The notes beneath the pieces are model-generated. The model searched no databases and was not told where the DNA came from. It was given only the letters and a program-made list of their open reading frames with translations. A stretch of 64,000 nt of DNA from Loxodes magnus (lineage: Eukaryota > Ciliophora > Karyorelictea > Loxodida > Loxodidae), in assembly GCA_946699065.1 (NCBI GenBank), contig CAMPDV010000430.1:215633-279632 (forward strand), in the 5' to 3' direction. Shown here piece by piece: positions 46,609 to 61,693 of this stretch; position 1 is the stretch's first letter, and every line of letters begins with the position of its first letter. The position numbers were made by a program, and so were the translations under genes.

Positions 46609-49600
46609 ATGTCATTACAAGCAACTTAAGCTTGCTAAAATCAACAGTCTTAAACTGTGAAAAGTAACTAAGAAGAGAAAATCCAAAAGGATCCAGCGAT
46701 AAAAAATGCTTTTCTTGTTTTAGATTTTATACTAAATGAGTAATACTTAACATTAAAAAGGGATTCAAAATACCCTTAAATCATCTAACTATCTTCTTTT
46801 AATTGCTTGGTAAATTTCTGAACATAGCCCATATAGAAGAGAATTAGCTTTTTATGGAACTTATATAACGACAAAAAAGGCTAGCATTATATTAATTAAC
46901 AAGCAATTGAATGAAAGAAAGGAAGTTTAATTTAGACCAATGAAATAAATGATTTTCACTCGAAGTTATGAGGATTTGTTTCTCAAATGAACTGTCAATA
47001 TGAGCAATCAATTTTGGAGAAAGCTTGTGACTATCAAAAGAAGGAGAAAAATAAATGTGTCGATATACTGTTATACCCTTAAATAAAAACTTGGGAAATA
47101 AAAGAATGAGGATAATTATAAGATAAAACAAAGCAAATTTTAATGAATTAGTTAAATATTTCCTAGTTAAAATAAGGTAGTTAAGTTATAATAAGCATTG
47201 CTAGGTTTCCTATTTATTAATTAGAGAGAAATTCTGAATGCTAACTTAAGACTTAAAAATACGAAAATTCTATATAAGCTAAATTAGAAAAATAATTTTA
47301 AGATATAAAACAGTCATAAGATTTATAAGCAGAAGTTGAAAGCTTTCTATAAAGAAAATATGATATCGTTCAAATTGTTTATGCTTTTCTTATTAAAAAG
47401 CAACTAGAATTAAATAGTTACAGTTTAATTAAAATAAAAGGAAAAATTACTTATAATATACCTTAGCAAAGAGCTAGTTAATAAAATAAAAATGCTGAAT
47501 TTGATTAAGTAGAATAATAATTTAAGAATACGCTTTAAATTTATCTTAATGAAGCAAGCTTTGAAAGCATGTTTTACAGTAAATAAACTATAATATATGA
47601 AAACATTCTTCAAGGTTTTTGAGCTACTTCTACTACCAAAAATGAAGACTAATAAATATTTAAAGAATAAGGTACTACAAAATTTATTATAAAGAAACTG
47701 GAAAATATAAAGGTTGAAACTTGTTTTTTGGAAATTCTATTTTAAAAATAAAACACTCTATTAGAAGATGAATTTATATTTAAAGCCAATCTTAACTTAA
47801 ATTAAATAAAAAGTACCTAAAATTTATAAAGTTAATAATAAATGTAATAAAAAGAAAATTTAAAAGATTAAAGCACATATCTAAACAAAGAAGGTTAAAA
47901 AGAAAAGCTATTTAGTTGTTTATAAAATTTAAATGAGAATCAGGAATAAGAGCTAAAGACTAAAATAGATATTAAAGGCTTTATAGTTTACTAGAAAGTT
48001 GATTTAAAAAGCAATACAAAGGAATGGAGTCATTATTAAAAAGTATCATTCAAGAAAATAATAGACTTTTGTAAAGAAATGTTTGAAGATTAAAATAAAG
48101 CGTAAGATTTCATAGCTTAATTAGACCATTTCAATGTAATTTAGCTTATATATCTAAAAATGTTTTAAGACAGAAAAAATTTTACTTAGTTTGCTACTTA
48201 AATTAACATACTAAGTAATTTAGACGATGGCCTCGATAAAAACTAAATTAAGTAATGAATAATATCCTAATAGAAGGGATAGCTATACTATGAAATTGAA
48301 AAAAGTCTAGAAGAAATATAAAATAATATAAAGTATATCATTGCGATTGATAATGAATAACTTATTTTTTGGATGCAGCTAGAAAAAGAGAAAAAATAAA
48401 TAAATTCACCTTACCTCAGTAATTTTATCAGTTAAAAATAATTATTCAAAATAATAAATAAATCCAAAGAAGGATTTAATAACTTAATTATTACTTATAA
48501 GGATAATAGAATTAATTAAGGATGAGCATAATTTGCTAGTTGGACTATTTAATAATTGGAGATATACTTTAATGAAAATGATAAAAGTAAAATAAAAAGT
48601 AATTTAGAATTATGGAAATGATAATGAAAATTTCCTTAGTATAGATTCATTAAAATTATATATGAAAAGCCTAATTAAGATGAATAGAAGAAAATAGAAA
48701 ACTTAGAATAAATAAAAGAGCATACTAAAATAATATTGGCTTAAAAAGATTAATAGAAAAGAGTAATAAAACTAGTGAAGTATAATAATCCTAATCAGAT
48801 AGAGTAAATTATTTTAAAGTTTAAGCAAAATGAAAGATATAAAAATTACTGTTGTGAGATATTTAATTACGAAGTTAATAAAGAAGAAAAGTATTATTGG
48901 ATTGAAATGGAGTACTGTGAAAATGGAACTTTAGACAATTTTATTAAAAAAAGAAATAAAAAATACTTTAGTATAGAAGAAATTTATAATATGGCTTAGT
49001 TTTTAATAGAAGCATTTGCTTTTCTTTAGGATTTAGAAATTTATCACTCAGATATAAAACCTAAAAATATTTTCGTAGATTCTTAAGAGAAATTAAAAAT
49101 AGGAGATTTCGATTTTTCAGATCCTTAGTAACAACTCTAAGATTTAAAAGAGATAGCATATACGCAAGGTTATTAATCTCCTTAGATAAAATCCTAATAA
49201 AAAAGAAATGTTTATAAATCAGATGTATACTCATTAGGAATGACTCTACTTGAAATAATCACTCTAAGTAAAAATTACTAGCATTAAAGATTAAATGAAG
49301 CATATATTCCTAATATCTAATTATATACCAAACTATAAGCTATAATTGAACCTTTTTATGATAGAAATTTATAATATCTTTTATTTTTAATGCTATAATG
49401 AGATGAAGATTTAAGAAAAGACTTTAAAGAACTAAGAAATTTAAATATAAGGAATCTATAATAAGATTTTCAATCATATCAAATATATTAAAAAGAAGAA
49501 AATTAATTGCTTAATCTTTAGTCTTTCAACAATATGTACTAATAAGCTTAATTAATTAAATAAAATTAATTTTCATCTTCTGATCAATAAAATTCTTAAG

Positions 49601-51696
49601 AAAATCAAGCAAATCAATTTTTTTCTTTCCTTATTTTAAGCTAAAGTAACAAATCTATTGATTCTTATAATTAAAATTCTAAGAGTTCAGAACTTTAAAA
49701 GATTAAGAATTAAAAATAAACTGAAAAACAGAATAAAATCAGTGAAAGTAAAGAATGAGAAGAAATTCCTTACTTAGAGCTAGAAAGAATTGGTAGCAAA
49801 TTTAAATAAAACTATTATTTAATAGAGATAATGCAATAGTAGTTATATGCTAAAAGAGATCATCAATAAACTTTTTAGCAAATCTAATATTAAAATAAAG
49901 TTTATGTAGGCTAAATGAATAGAAAACAAACACCAGAAGGATTAGGAAGAATGCTTTGAAATAATTAGTATTATGAAGGTAACTTCAAGTAATTTAAATA
50001 AGGACTAGGTATTGAAATAGATTTGGAAAGAGAAAAAGTATTCTGTGTGTTATATGAAACTGATGCCATAAAGCAATAATTTCCTATTATGGATAAAAAT
50101 AAAGATATGAAATGTCTTTTACTACAATAAAATATAAAAATTCCTTTCTTAAAAGTAAATAATTTTAATAGCAACTTAATGAATAAATAATAAGAATTGT
50201 GAACAGATATAGATTAAGATAGTAAATACTTCGTTTATTAGCATGAAATTGATTAAAAAATTTATACTGGATAAGTAAATAATAATAAATAACTACATGG
50301 AAAAGGCAGATTAATAAGTATTAAAGAAGGATATTACTATGAAGGAAACTTCTTTAATGGATTAAAACATGGTAGAGGACTTTTCATTGATTTAATAAGC
50401 GAAAAAACGTTTATATAGTATTTCGATTAAAATTAACTGAAGATTTAAGAAAATTTTGAAATAGAAAGGAAAAAGGAAAATTAATGCTGCTAAGTGTGTA
50501 GATTAAAATAATGCTATTTCGAAAATGACTGTGATTGTCATTCTTAAACTATATAGAAAGATAGAAATATTAGTTCAACATTAAATTTTTTAAATAATTT
50601 GAATAAAATATTAATAGCAAGTAATCAATATTTTAGTAAATTTAAGATTTAATAAAACTAAATTTAAAGAGATAAACTAAATACAGAAACTTAATTCACT
50701 CAAATTTACTATCTTTAAGAGTATATAAATTAAGTTAAATGCAGTACAGATCATTAAAATTATAGACATAACATTTCAGTTAAAGGCAAATTTATTTACT
50801 ACAAAGATATAGAAAAAAACTAAATTAGCTGCTATGACATCGAAGAAAAGAAAGCAAACAATTATTACTAATTCTTGGATGAAAAAATAGACATGCTAGC
50901 ATTTGATATTTATGATCCTTTAAAACTAGTAGTTTTCTTAAGTAAATAAGGATATTTTTATGTTGTTAAGAATGGTGAGCTTGCTTAAAAGAGTATATTT
51001 CAAACATTTGATTTTGATGTTTTAAGTCATATTAAATTTACAAAAATCTATGAAGACTTAAAAGTTCTAGGAATGATTGGGAATTATTTTATTATTAGAG
51101 ATATAGAAAAATAAAGCATATAGTGTCTTTAGAAATAAGAGATATTAAATCATGCTGCTATATCTCCTGATTTTTAAATAATTGCTTTAGTTGGAAATTG
51201 TTTAGAACCAATTCTAATAGATATTAAAAGTAATAGATAGATTTCTAATATTAGCAGCAATTATAAAAGTAATTATTTTACTGTGGATTGGAATTTGAAT
51301 AATTAGTACTAATTTGCAACCGCTTGTGAAGATGGAACTTGCAAAATATGAGATATAAAGATGACTAACTAACCATTATAAACCTTGTATGCAGATTGTG
51401 GAAGTGTGTATAATTGTAAATTTTCACAATGTGGATAGTTTCTTACATTCTCAGAAGACTTTTTTTTACATATTTTTGATACTTAAAGCTATAGTAAATA
51501 TTAAAGAATAGAATAGTGTGGAAGCATAGTAGGGTTTGATTTTTCATAATATAACGAAGAAGATCTTTATATAGGAGTGAAAAATGAGGAATATTCGTTT
51601 TTAGTATAATATCGGAAAAATAAGCTTTCTTAGTACTGGAGATAGACTTATGGAGTTAAAGAATAGTCACAAGAATAAGAATGAATTCTGAAGTGA
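46609..51696 (+). CDS. kinase-MORN-WD40 fusion protein, unit 2
   Basis: One frame of 1,696 codons from ATG 46,609 to TGA 51,694. The N-terminal ~650 residues differ from unit 1 at many positions but stay colinear and in frame, with conserved islands such as PAIKNAF, LDFILNEQYL and KTWEIKEWGQLQDKTKQ. The kinase-like domain (HSDIKPKNIF, DFD), MORN repeats and most of the C-terminus are almost identical to unit 1. Two short diverged patches lie at about 49,632-49,745 (between kinase and MORN) and 50,925-51,150 (before the last blades). Indels in the diverged parts are multiples of three. Both copies therefore look functional. Confidence 0.83.
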
Positions 51697-52744
51697 TAAA
51701 GACTTAAAATATTTTTAAAACTTTTGATTTAAATATAATTAAAAGCTTTTCTTATGATTTATTCTATATATAAGTACTTAATATCTTTGCTTATATAATC
51801 TTCAGGTTTTTAAGATGAAAATTGATAGTTCTGCAAAGCTACCTTATTATGCTATAAGGCTCTTATCAATATTTAATTTCTAAATAGTTGTTTTTTATTC
51901 TTTATCAAAAAAGAAGTTTTTCATTACCTTACTGAACCTTATTAATTTTTCTTCTATTAACTGGTCCCTTAAAAATCTTAGCTAAAGCTAATATCTTCTC
52001 ACTAAATTATAGATTTTAGTTAGCTATTGATGAGAGTTAGTATGAAATGTAAACAAAAGAAGTTAAAGTTTATACTTAAGAGAATGATGAAAATTGGACT
52101 AAATATAACTTAGGAATTGATAAAAAAATAGTGGATTTGATTTTACATAATAATATGAACTTAATTTTTAACTTAATCTTAATAAATAATCATATAAAAT
52201 AAAAGATAGCTTTATACCCTTTTTATCTATGTAATATACTCTCTTTCATACATTCATAAATATAAATATCAAACTATAATAGTTTTTATCTTTAATCAAT
52301 ATAAAACATACTTAAAGCTATAAATTTTTAATATTCTCTGAGGTAAAGTAATTTAAGCTAAAGTTGAGAGTTTTAGTTTGTATTGAAAATAGTTAATTTA
52401 ACTCTTAATTTAATAGATTAACATGACTATATCTAAAATAGCTAATTGAGATTAGCATCTATATCATATTTATTATAATTATGTTTTAATAATTTAAAAT
52501 AGATAGACTTAAGTGCTTATCTTGGATATTTTAAATAGTTTAAATATACTAATTTAGACTTGACAGCATTATTAATTTGTATAACTAAGAATAAAGCTTA
52601 GCAACATTTTATTTTAATATCTATACATATAGTTTAATCATCTCTAAGTACAATCTAAAGTATAATTGTATAAAATTACTTTGAAATGTAATTATCTATA
52701 AATACCTAAGTATCTTTAGTTTTTATTTATCTTTACATATCTCA
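51697..52744. other. spacer, unit 2
   Basis: Corresponds to 29,182-30,239; one 10-bp repeat unit shorter. No gene seen. Confidence 0.45.
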
Positions 52745-55615
52745 TTTTTAATTATCTTCAAATATCTTTTGCTACGTAAATTCATCTTTAGGTTTCTTTA
52801 TTTATAACCAACTACCTAGAATTTACTTTCCTAAATTATACTAAGTGTGATCAAAACCTCTTAGAAACTACTTTAATGTAGTTGAGCATCAAATATTTAA
52901 TTAGTTTTAATAGCTATGTTAAAAAACCTAATGTTATCTAAATATTCATGAGGATGATTTGAGAATCCTTATTGATTGATGCTACTAATAAATTATATAA
53001 CTACCTCATTAACTTAGGATTATATAATAATTTAAAGCTAAATTAAACATTTAATTGAAGAGAAGGGATATTATAACATTGAAGTCTCAGTATAACCAGC
53101 ATTCTTTGAAGAAACAATTATAATGTATTTAACGGTATTTTTACTATAGATTGGCTAAATAAGAAAGCTTAGTTATTATATATAAGTTTGGCTAAAATTA
53201 GGTAGATATTAAGTGACAAAAGTCTAATAACAGTTTTTCATATAAAGTTTAATATCTTGATATCGCATTAAAGTGATATATTTATTTTATTCAATTAGTA
53301 CTTTAAATTCGGTTGAGAAATTGTAGTGAAGATTCTGCTCTTCTTCAATCTATTAGGGTAGAAATTAATAAAAATCAAGAGAAACAAAGGTATAAATAAC
53401 TTTATTTCGTGACATTAAAATGCTAACTATTTGTATAAGCCACTGCTAAACTTAGAACATTATATCTTTTAGAACTTAAAAAAGAATTAAAATTTTAGAC
53501 TTTTATTAAACAATTAAATTTCTAAGTGGAATATTGTTATAAAGCAAGTGGGGTTAAAAACCCAAAATTTATCTTTTACAGAAATAAATATTACTATGAA
53601 GAAAGTTATACACTGAAATTAGTATAAATCTATTTTATACTAGAATAATAAATCTTATTTTTATTATTTATAAGACTTTTTAGCCTAAAACTATTATACT
53701 ATTTATACCTCATTTTTAACTATTCAATTTTCATTTTCATACTCATTTTTATTAGATTCTCTTAAAAAACCAAAACAAGCATTTTAGACTAATTTTCATA
53801 AAATAGAGGGAAAAGATCTAGTAGTAATGGCAGAAGGAGAACTAATTAGCACAGCCAATTTTTTAAGTTATATAGAGGTAAAAATATAAAATATATAAGG
53901 TAAAATATTAAACTTGTATATTGAATTTTTAAGGTAGTTATAGGAGAATCTAAATAGCTATCTAATATTTAAATACTCATCAAAGCGTAGACAGTACTTT
54001 TATACAATATAAGTACATATCTTTTAAATATCTAGATTTTTATTAGTTTTAAAATAAATTCTTTATACCTTATAAAATATAATTCTTATTCAACCTATTA
54101 AAAATCTATTTTAAAAATGACAAATATACAAATTAATTTAAATTCTTGTGATCATTCCATAGAAAAGAGAACACTGAAAACTAAATTTTTAATAAAATTG
54201 CTCCTTTTGAAATGAAGGCAGCAAAAGATTTCTCATAGTAAAAAGTTATTTGAAAGCATCTTAAAAATAGATTTTTTATATTAAAGACTTAAACCCTTAT
54301 CATTTAAACTACTTAGGAAAAATTAATTGCGAAATCTATAAATAAAGAATTTATTATTCTTCTATTTGACACTTTTAAAAAATCCTAAATATAATTTAAT
54401 AGAAAAAAGATTATCAAATTTCTCTAATTCAACTCTGAAAGTATTATAACTTTAAAAATTTATTTTGAATCAATTGCTTAGTTAAGAACTTTATAGTTAT
54501 CCTATCTTATTTTTTCAAGGAAGTAGAAAGATTTACTATAAATACATTAAGGTTGGATAGATAGAAAAATATATGGATATTAAAATTCTAAATCTTGTTT
54601 GCCAGAAAGAAGAATCTAATAACTAAGATTTTAATACTGTTGATATAATATTCAAATATAGCATCATTAATAACCAATTAAATAGTTAGCTATTTAAATA
54701 AATTATAAAGGTAATTAATATAAACATCTCTAAAAGGTGTTATATACAAATTTTAATTAACTATCATTTTTAAATGCAAATACTCTCTTTAATTTTATAA
54801 AAAGTAAGAAAATATGTAAATTAATAAATTTATCTCTCTTAAATTTTGCATGTTTTAGTGATCAAGGGTTTTATAATAAACAAAAATATAGCAGGTATTG
54901 TTAGTTGGGATATAAAATCAAAATCTTCATTCAAATTTATTTAAATATAAATTTGATATTCTAAAACTTAAAAGCATAAAGATTATAGCTTTAATAAATA
55001 TTTATATAAATCAATATATTTATAATTATATCTGAAGCCATTGTATATATTTCATCTATCATTTCACAGAGAATCATTTTTTATAATACATAAAAGTTTA
55101 AAATCCTAGCTATAAATACCTTTAAACAAGTTATAATAGTCAGTTCTTTCTTAAGATAAATAGATTAGTGACTTTGGTTATAATTAATTAAGCTTTACCT
55201 TCATTTTCATGAAGAATAAAGAGATTTAAAATTTTATTTTGGCTATTTAGGGATAACTAGTATACTCATTTGAAACTTAAACCATAAAATTTTAGTTAAA
55301 TATATAAATTACCCAAAGTTATTAAACTTAGAAATATAATATTTTCTAGTAGCTTTAAGAAAATTTACATTTTATGTATATTTGAGAGCTAATTTTTTAA
55401 ACTTCTAAGGTTTTTTATTCTAAAGCTAAAATTTTATTAATTTAATAAAAGAATATTAAATAAGGTAAATTTTTCCACTTAATATCAATTTCTTATGTGA
55501 ATATTACCATCTCGTTCATGTATCTCCAGTTTTATTAAAGTTTAAGTTTCTTTATGATATTAAATCTGAAGATTAAATTATAAAAGTTAAGATAGGAAAA
55601 TAAAGAAGATGATAT
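52745..55615 (+). CDS. probable unidentified protein with hydrophobic stretches, unit 2
   Basis: Nearly identical to 30,240-33,110, with the same candidate intron at 53,878-53,933. The few differences are mild in the proposed frames, including TGA in place of TGG at 55,610. Family and function are not recognised; start and end are uncertain. Confidence 0.45.
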
Positions 55616-55940
55616 TTTTAACTATATATAAGAAATAAAAAGATATTAAAAGCATTTTTTATTATACAGTATCTTTAATCTCTTTGTATTTTTAATCTAG
55701 TTTTAATATACCATTATTACTTTTAGCTTTTTATACACTGCTATACGGAAGTTATTTGTCTCGTAAAAAGCAATCTTCTAAAACTAAGACTACACAAATT
55801 ATATATTCATCCAATATTTTTCTTGTATAAAAGAAATTGCTTTATTACTAACCTGCAAGTAATTTATAAATATTCAAATAATTAAATAAAACCTTAAGCT
55901 CTGGCTTATCTTCTTTATCATATGATATATATTAAAAAAT
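55616..55940. other. spacer before LINE copy 3
   Basis: Same as 33,111-33,432 with minor differences. No gene seen. Confidence 0.5.
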
Positions 55941-56152
55941 GGTTAGCTTCAAGAAGGGATTTTATACCACCTCCTCAGAGTAGGAGAGAAAATCTGAAGC
56001 ACTTTCTTTTACCACGTCTTAACTTCAATTATTCCAACCTTCTTTATTATGCATGGAAACCAGACTAATAATGCAAGACCTCAGACTACGCAGGATCAAA
56101 CTAACTGACCGAACGAAACCCGAAATAATAGAAAAAAAATAGCAATATACCC

Positions 56153-59100
56153 ATGATTGGTCGGACTTTACTAAAAGGAGGAGCACAAAATAAGAAAGGA
56201 ATGTGGTAAAAAAAGTAAACAACCTAAGTAATAATTTAACAAAATAATGAACAACTCATTTCAGCCAACGTCCCTGAAGAATAAATGTAAAGGGTCTACT
56301 AAAATGCCTATGATGATTTATCAGAAATGGTGGCCGCAATTTACTTTAACCATTACTTGGAAAACACTGATTTAGTAGAGAAAAAGGCCAAAGACTAAGA
56401 AGTTATACAAGTGTTTAGAAATCAAATATGGAAGGAGTACGGACAAGCAGTGGCGAAGTTCATAGTTAAATAAAACGGAATTGTATACTTGGTATTTAGC
56501 AATGAAAAAAGATACTAACATTTCACTTAATTCAGGGAATGAACATTCAAAGGAGTTAGAATTCCTATCTAAGCTAGAAACTAATTGGAATATTTTGACA
56601 TTCATAACTACCCAATTTACTTCATAATTAACGAATACTCAAATATGAAGGAAGTAATGGAAATAATAAGATAATATGGAAAATCAAGAGGAGAGATATA
56701 GCATATATCCAAATACAACAATGCTAACAGGGAGCAGTGTAGTCTACCTAGATTTAAAGGATGTAGACGAAGCAAAGAGGATACCAGAAGTAATAGATTT
56801 GAATGGAAACAAAATGAGAATATAACACCTAGTAAATTTTATCTGCTGCCTATGTAAAGTGAAAGGGCACACAGACCAGCAATGCAGAAGGGTAGAAGCA
56901 GCAAAAAGGAAAAAGCTACATACAAGAGAATTAGAGATGCTTGAAGGAGAAGTTATTTTAACAATAAACAAACCAGATTTTGAAGCAAATCAAGCAAATA
57001 AGAGGATAATTGGAGAAGAAGAATAAATGATTATAGAGGAATCAAGGGAAGAAGAGAAGGAAATAAAATGAGGAAAATAGAAAAATAATTAAAATAACTA
57101 AACAATTAAATAATAAAAAGTTTTTATGCTAAAAGAATAAATAAAAATTATTTTTCATCAAAATGGAATTGGACATATGTAAGACAGAGGGATAGAGAAA
57201 TGTTCAAATAATTAAATAAAATAGAAAAAAATCAACTAAATAATAAGATATACCATAAAGAAAAATAGAGAAAAGGATAGGATAAGTGATGGTTAAAACG
57301 ATAAACCCTAACAGAAGAAATAAGAAATAAACAAAATAGTATAATGGAGTATGTCAGGAAAAGCGTAAATAAAGAAAAAAAGCAAAAAGAAATAGAAGAA
57401 GAAAAAGAATAAGATGCAAGATAAAAGTGAGAAGAAAGAAGTAGATTGAAGCAAACTTCAATGAGAATGTACTATGCTAAGAAACTCAAAAACAAAAATG
57501 AACAATTATCCGACTTCAACTAATAGGAAAAAGAAGAAGATTAGAATAGATAAGAAGAAGGAAAAGGTAGATAATAAGATGAAAAAGATAAAAAAGGGGA
57601 AAGAACTAATAAAGAAAATAATATGGAAGCATAGAATGATAGATAAGAAGAAGAAAAGGTGGAGAAGGAAGATGAATAAAAAGAAGAATAAGGTGAAGAG
57701 GAAGTAGAGGGAATGAGTGTAAAAAAAGATTAAGAATAAGTCATAAAAATAGGGACAGCAAATGTTAGGGGAGTAAGAAGTGCAAAAGAGGCGCTAGCCA
57801 AATTCATGACTCAAAAAAGTATCCACATAATGGTAATATAAGAAATTTAGATTGAAGACTAAAAAGATATGTGTAATATAGCAGGATATAAAAACTTAAT
57901 AAATGTGGGATCAAAAAAAGGAAAAGGAGTAGCATTCTATATTAGAAACGACATATGCAAGGAGATCAGAGAGATATAGAATGAAGTAAACCAAATGACG
58001 CTTTTTGGAGGAGAGAGAGTAATGATAATAGAAATAATGAAATAACTAGCAGTAATAAATGTCTACGCTCCTGTTGCAAATGACAACGAACATTATGAGC
58101 CTTTCTATAATTTAGTGAATGAATTTAAACTATAAGCAATAGAAAAAGGACTTAATATAATGATAATAGGAGACTGAAATGCGCACATGGAAAAATGACC
58201 GCCAAAGAAAACAAACTGAACAGGAAAGAGAATGGCACAGTTTATGGAACAGAATAATTTAATATGCCTAGACCCAACTGAAATAGGTACCTTTATTCAC
58301 TAAAACAATGAGTATAAAATAGATTACTTTTTAATCGAAGAGAGTATGAGAGAAAAGGTGATAAAAAGTGATTTTTATTACTCATACGTAATAGGAGACC
58401 ATAGGCCTGGCATTATATAGGTAAAGATGGGTAAAGAAGTAAGAAAGGCATAAAAGATAGCAAAAATAAACAACCTACTATTAAAGAAAAAAGAGATATA
58501 AGAAAAATTTGAAAGATTTATACAAGAAAATCCCTAATAAGAAGAAATTGATAACCTAAACGGCACATAGACTTATAAATGATGAAAGAAAAAGATATAA
58601 GAAGGAGTTTAAATGTTATGTGGAAAATTTAAAACATAAAACTTTAAGATATATAAATATTCAGAAACAACAAAATAGTGTAATAAAATCTTTAGAAAAT
58701 GCAGCAAACAATTAAAATAAAGCGTAAAGAACAGAGAACAAATAAATGAAAATCAATAAAACGAGAATCAAAGAGAATACCAAAGAGTAAGATAAGAATA
58801 CATTTAATCAAGAAAAAAAGATAAAAGAAATTAACTAAACCTATTTATGGACAATGTAAATAAAGGAAGTCTAACAGATATGTGGAAGAAACTAAAAAAC
58901 TTACTTAATAGAAAATATAATTAATGAGTACCCTTATTAAAAGAAGATGTTAATACTTTCAGGGATGAATGATAGAAACTGTATGAAGATGGCAATAATA
59001 CGCTACCAACTAAATTCTTAAACAAGAGATAAATAGTGGTAAACGAATATGAAATTTGAGAAATCATCAACTAATTGGCGAAACGAAAAACAGCAGGACC

Positions 59101-61343
59101 TGATGAAATACAAGTAGGTACAATATTAGCAGGCGGGAAAAAACTAGCAGAAGTAACATGTAAAATGATAGTTAAGATGATTTAAGAGGGAGTAATACCT
59201 TAAGAGATGAAATAATAATACATAATATTAATATACAAAAAAGGAGGACAGATGAACCCGATGAATTATAGACCAATCTCTTTACTGAATCATGCTTTAA
59301 AAATAGTAGATGCATGAATTTTCTAGCAACTATAAGGATATCTGCATAATGATGAAAGCGAATATTAATATGGCTTTAAAAAAGGAAAATCATGCTCACT
59401 ATAAATTTTCAACCTAAGAACAGTATAGGAATGTTCAATACGGAACAAAAAAGATGTTTTCGTAATATTTGTTGATATTAAAAAAGCGTACGACTCGGTG
59501 CAAAGAAAAGATATATGATAAATCCTAAACGATCTAAAAGTACCGGAATAGATAATTAAACTCCTAGCAAACTTCTACTGTGAAGAAGAAATTAAACTTA
59601 AAATCAATGAACAAATAGAAATCATTCGCGACAAATAAAGGACTAAAACAGGGAAGCATAACGTCTCCAAGACTATTTAACTTAATAATAGCAAAACTCC
59701 TCCATAGCTTGGAAGATTAAAAGCTAGGAATTACGATAGACTTTAAAAACGAAGAGGGATGAACACAAGAAATATATGCAGGATGTTTTGCATATGCAGA
59801 TGACCTAGCCTTAATAAGTGAATGAGAATAATTAGAGGAAGTAATCAAAAATTTAACCTCATGGGCAGAAAAATACAAACTGGAAATTGTAGATAAAACA
59901 AAATGAATGATATGAAAAGCAGCAGAAAATAGAAACTGAGAAAATATAGGCAATACTATTGAGGTGGGAAATTTAAGAATCGAAAGAGTAACGTCCTTTT
60001 AGTACTTAGGACATATAATAGAAGAGACCATCAGCTTTGAAAAACACATGGAGAATAGACTAGAAGCAGCATAAAAGATGTAAACATGAATACTGGGTAA
60101 AATAACAATGAATAAGGGATTAACACCGTATAACGCAGGTATAATGATAAAAACGTTCGTAAGCTCAGTATTCAACTATGGGACAGAAGTTATCCCATAT
60201 TGTGAATAATTTGCAGGAAAATAAGTGATGGAACAATTAGAAATAATATAGAGAAGATCTTTACGAGCAATCATAGATGCCCCTTTCTAAGTGTAAAATG
60301 AGATGCTAGAATACGAGTTACAGTTTATGAAATTTAAACATTACCTATGGTAGAAAACGCTGAGATTAAGAGGCAGATTAATAGGTAACTAAGGAAAAAT
60401 AGTAGATGGATTAATGTTCGACCTAAGTAAAGAAGAGAACTTTATTTTTGAACAAGACTGCACGACAATAAAATTAGAATTAAAAATTGAAGACAAAAAT
60501 ATATTTATAGATGATGGTAATAATAATCAAAAAGGGAAGAAAAACATTAATCGGGCAATTTGAGAACATAGAGTATACGTAGAAGATAGAGAAAGAATGG
60601 AGTAAATGATAACAACTCTACAGTATAGAAAAACATGATTTGATGAATATGTAGTAGGACCACCCAACTACCTGAGATACAATAAAAATAGAAAAGAAGA
60701 AATATGCTACATATTTAGAATAAGAACGAGATGTAATGGGAGCCAGGATTGTTTAAAAGAAAGATACCTAGTAGTGACAAGCAAATGCCCTTTCCGTAAT
60801 GATGCAAGAGAAAACGTAAGGGATATCATAGAAAAATGCTCAGAATACAAAGAAAGTAGATAAATATGTATTTGAAAGGAAAGAACAATAGGAGTAGAGA
60901 GACAAGGAATGGAACTATTTGATATAACATGAGGTACGGCAAAATTCGAAAAATTCATTAGAACCTAAGAAGAGTAAAAAAGAACTAAAACTGACTTGAT
61001 AATAAAAGATTATATCAAAAACATATTAGAAAAAAGAAAAAAAGGATACTTAGAAAAGAAAATTGAATGAAAAAAAGAAATAGGAAAAGATTATAGAACA
61101 GGAAAAGGATAATTTTTATGAGTTTATAAAAGCTTGATTAAGAAGAAAAGAATTAGAAACGAAAATTAGCAAAATATGTAAGAAAAAATAATGGACGCTT
61201 GTAACAAAGAATCAATAAAACGTAGATAGATAGAAGACAGAAGAACAAGAGATAATGAAGAAGAAAATGATGAAGATATGGAACTAATAAGAGAAGAATT
61301 TTTATTACCTGAAGGCTTACTTGAAGAAATAGACATGTATTGA
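56153..61343 (+). pseudogene. LINE polyprotein, copy 3, frameshifted
   Basis: The best-preserved N-terminal half. It keeps the 5 nt near 58,499 that copies 1 and 2 lost, so the endonuclease frame continues into KFERFIQENPQQEEIDNL. It then shows the shared frame changes near 58,565 and 58,735, and the same 2-nt loss in the RT (near 59,620) as copy 1. GDWNAH is intact at 58,170. In the C-terminal motif CPFC is CPFR (60,788-60,799) and the following His is Asp, losing zinc ligands. Confidence 0.82.
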
Positions 61344-61356
61344 AACATTTATTAAA

Positions 61357-61387
61357 GAGCTGCGCACCAACGAGGTGCTACGCGCTC
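61357..61387 (+). other. GC-rich 3' hairpin of LINE copy 3
   Basis: Identical to the copy 1 hairpin, 13 nt after the probable ORF stop. Confidence 0.62.
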
Positions 61388-61693
61388 TATAATCAAATTT
61401 ATTTATTTATATCTCCATTTTTTTATGAATGCTTCAACTATTTTTAAAAATATGTAACAAAATAATATCTATTATCTTTATTAAAATTTTATATCTTTAG
61501 TAAATATAAAAGACTTTAAGAAATACTAAAATATATAAATTCTATTTTAGCAAAAATTAATATAATTTATAAAAAACAGCTTATTAATGCTTAGGCAATC
61601 ATTCCTTTATATATAATATTTATAATATTGATAAATAAAGTTATTGAATGCTATTTATACTTACTTATTTTATTAATTATAAGTATATTAAAG

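Larger units (their letters stand above)
33433..55940 (+). repeat. tandem 22-kb unit 2
   Basis: Same order and orientation as unit 1. It differs by scattered substitutions, a 417-bp insertion at 42,770, short indels, and patches of strong divergence within and upstream of the kinase-MORN-WD40 gene. Confidence 0.93.
55941..61410 (+). mobile_element. LINE-type retrotransposon, copy 3
   Basis: Full length, near-identical to copies 1 and 2, with the same 5' flank as copy 2. Confidence 0.88.
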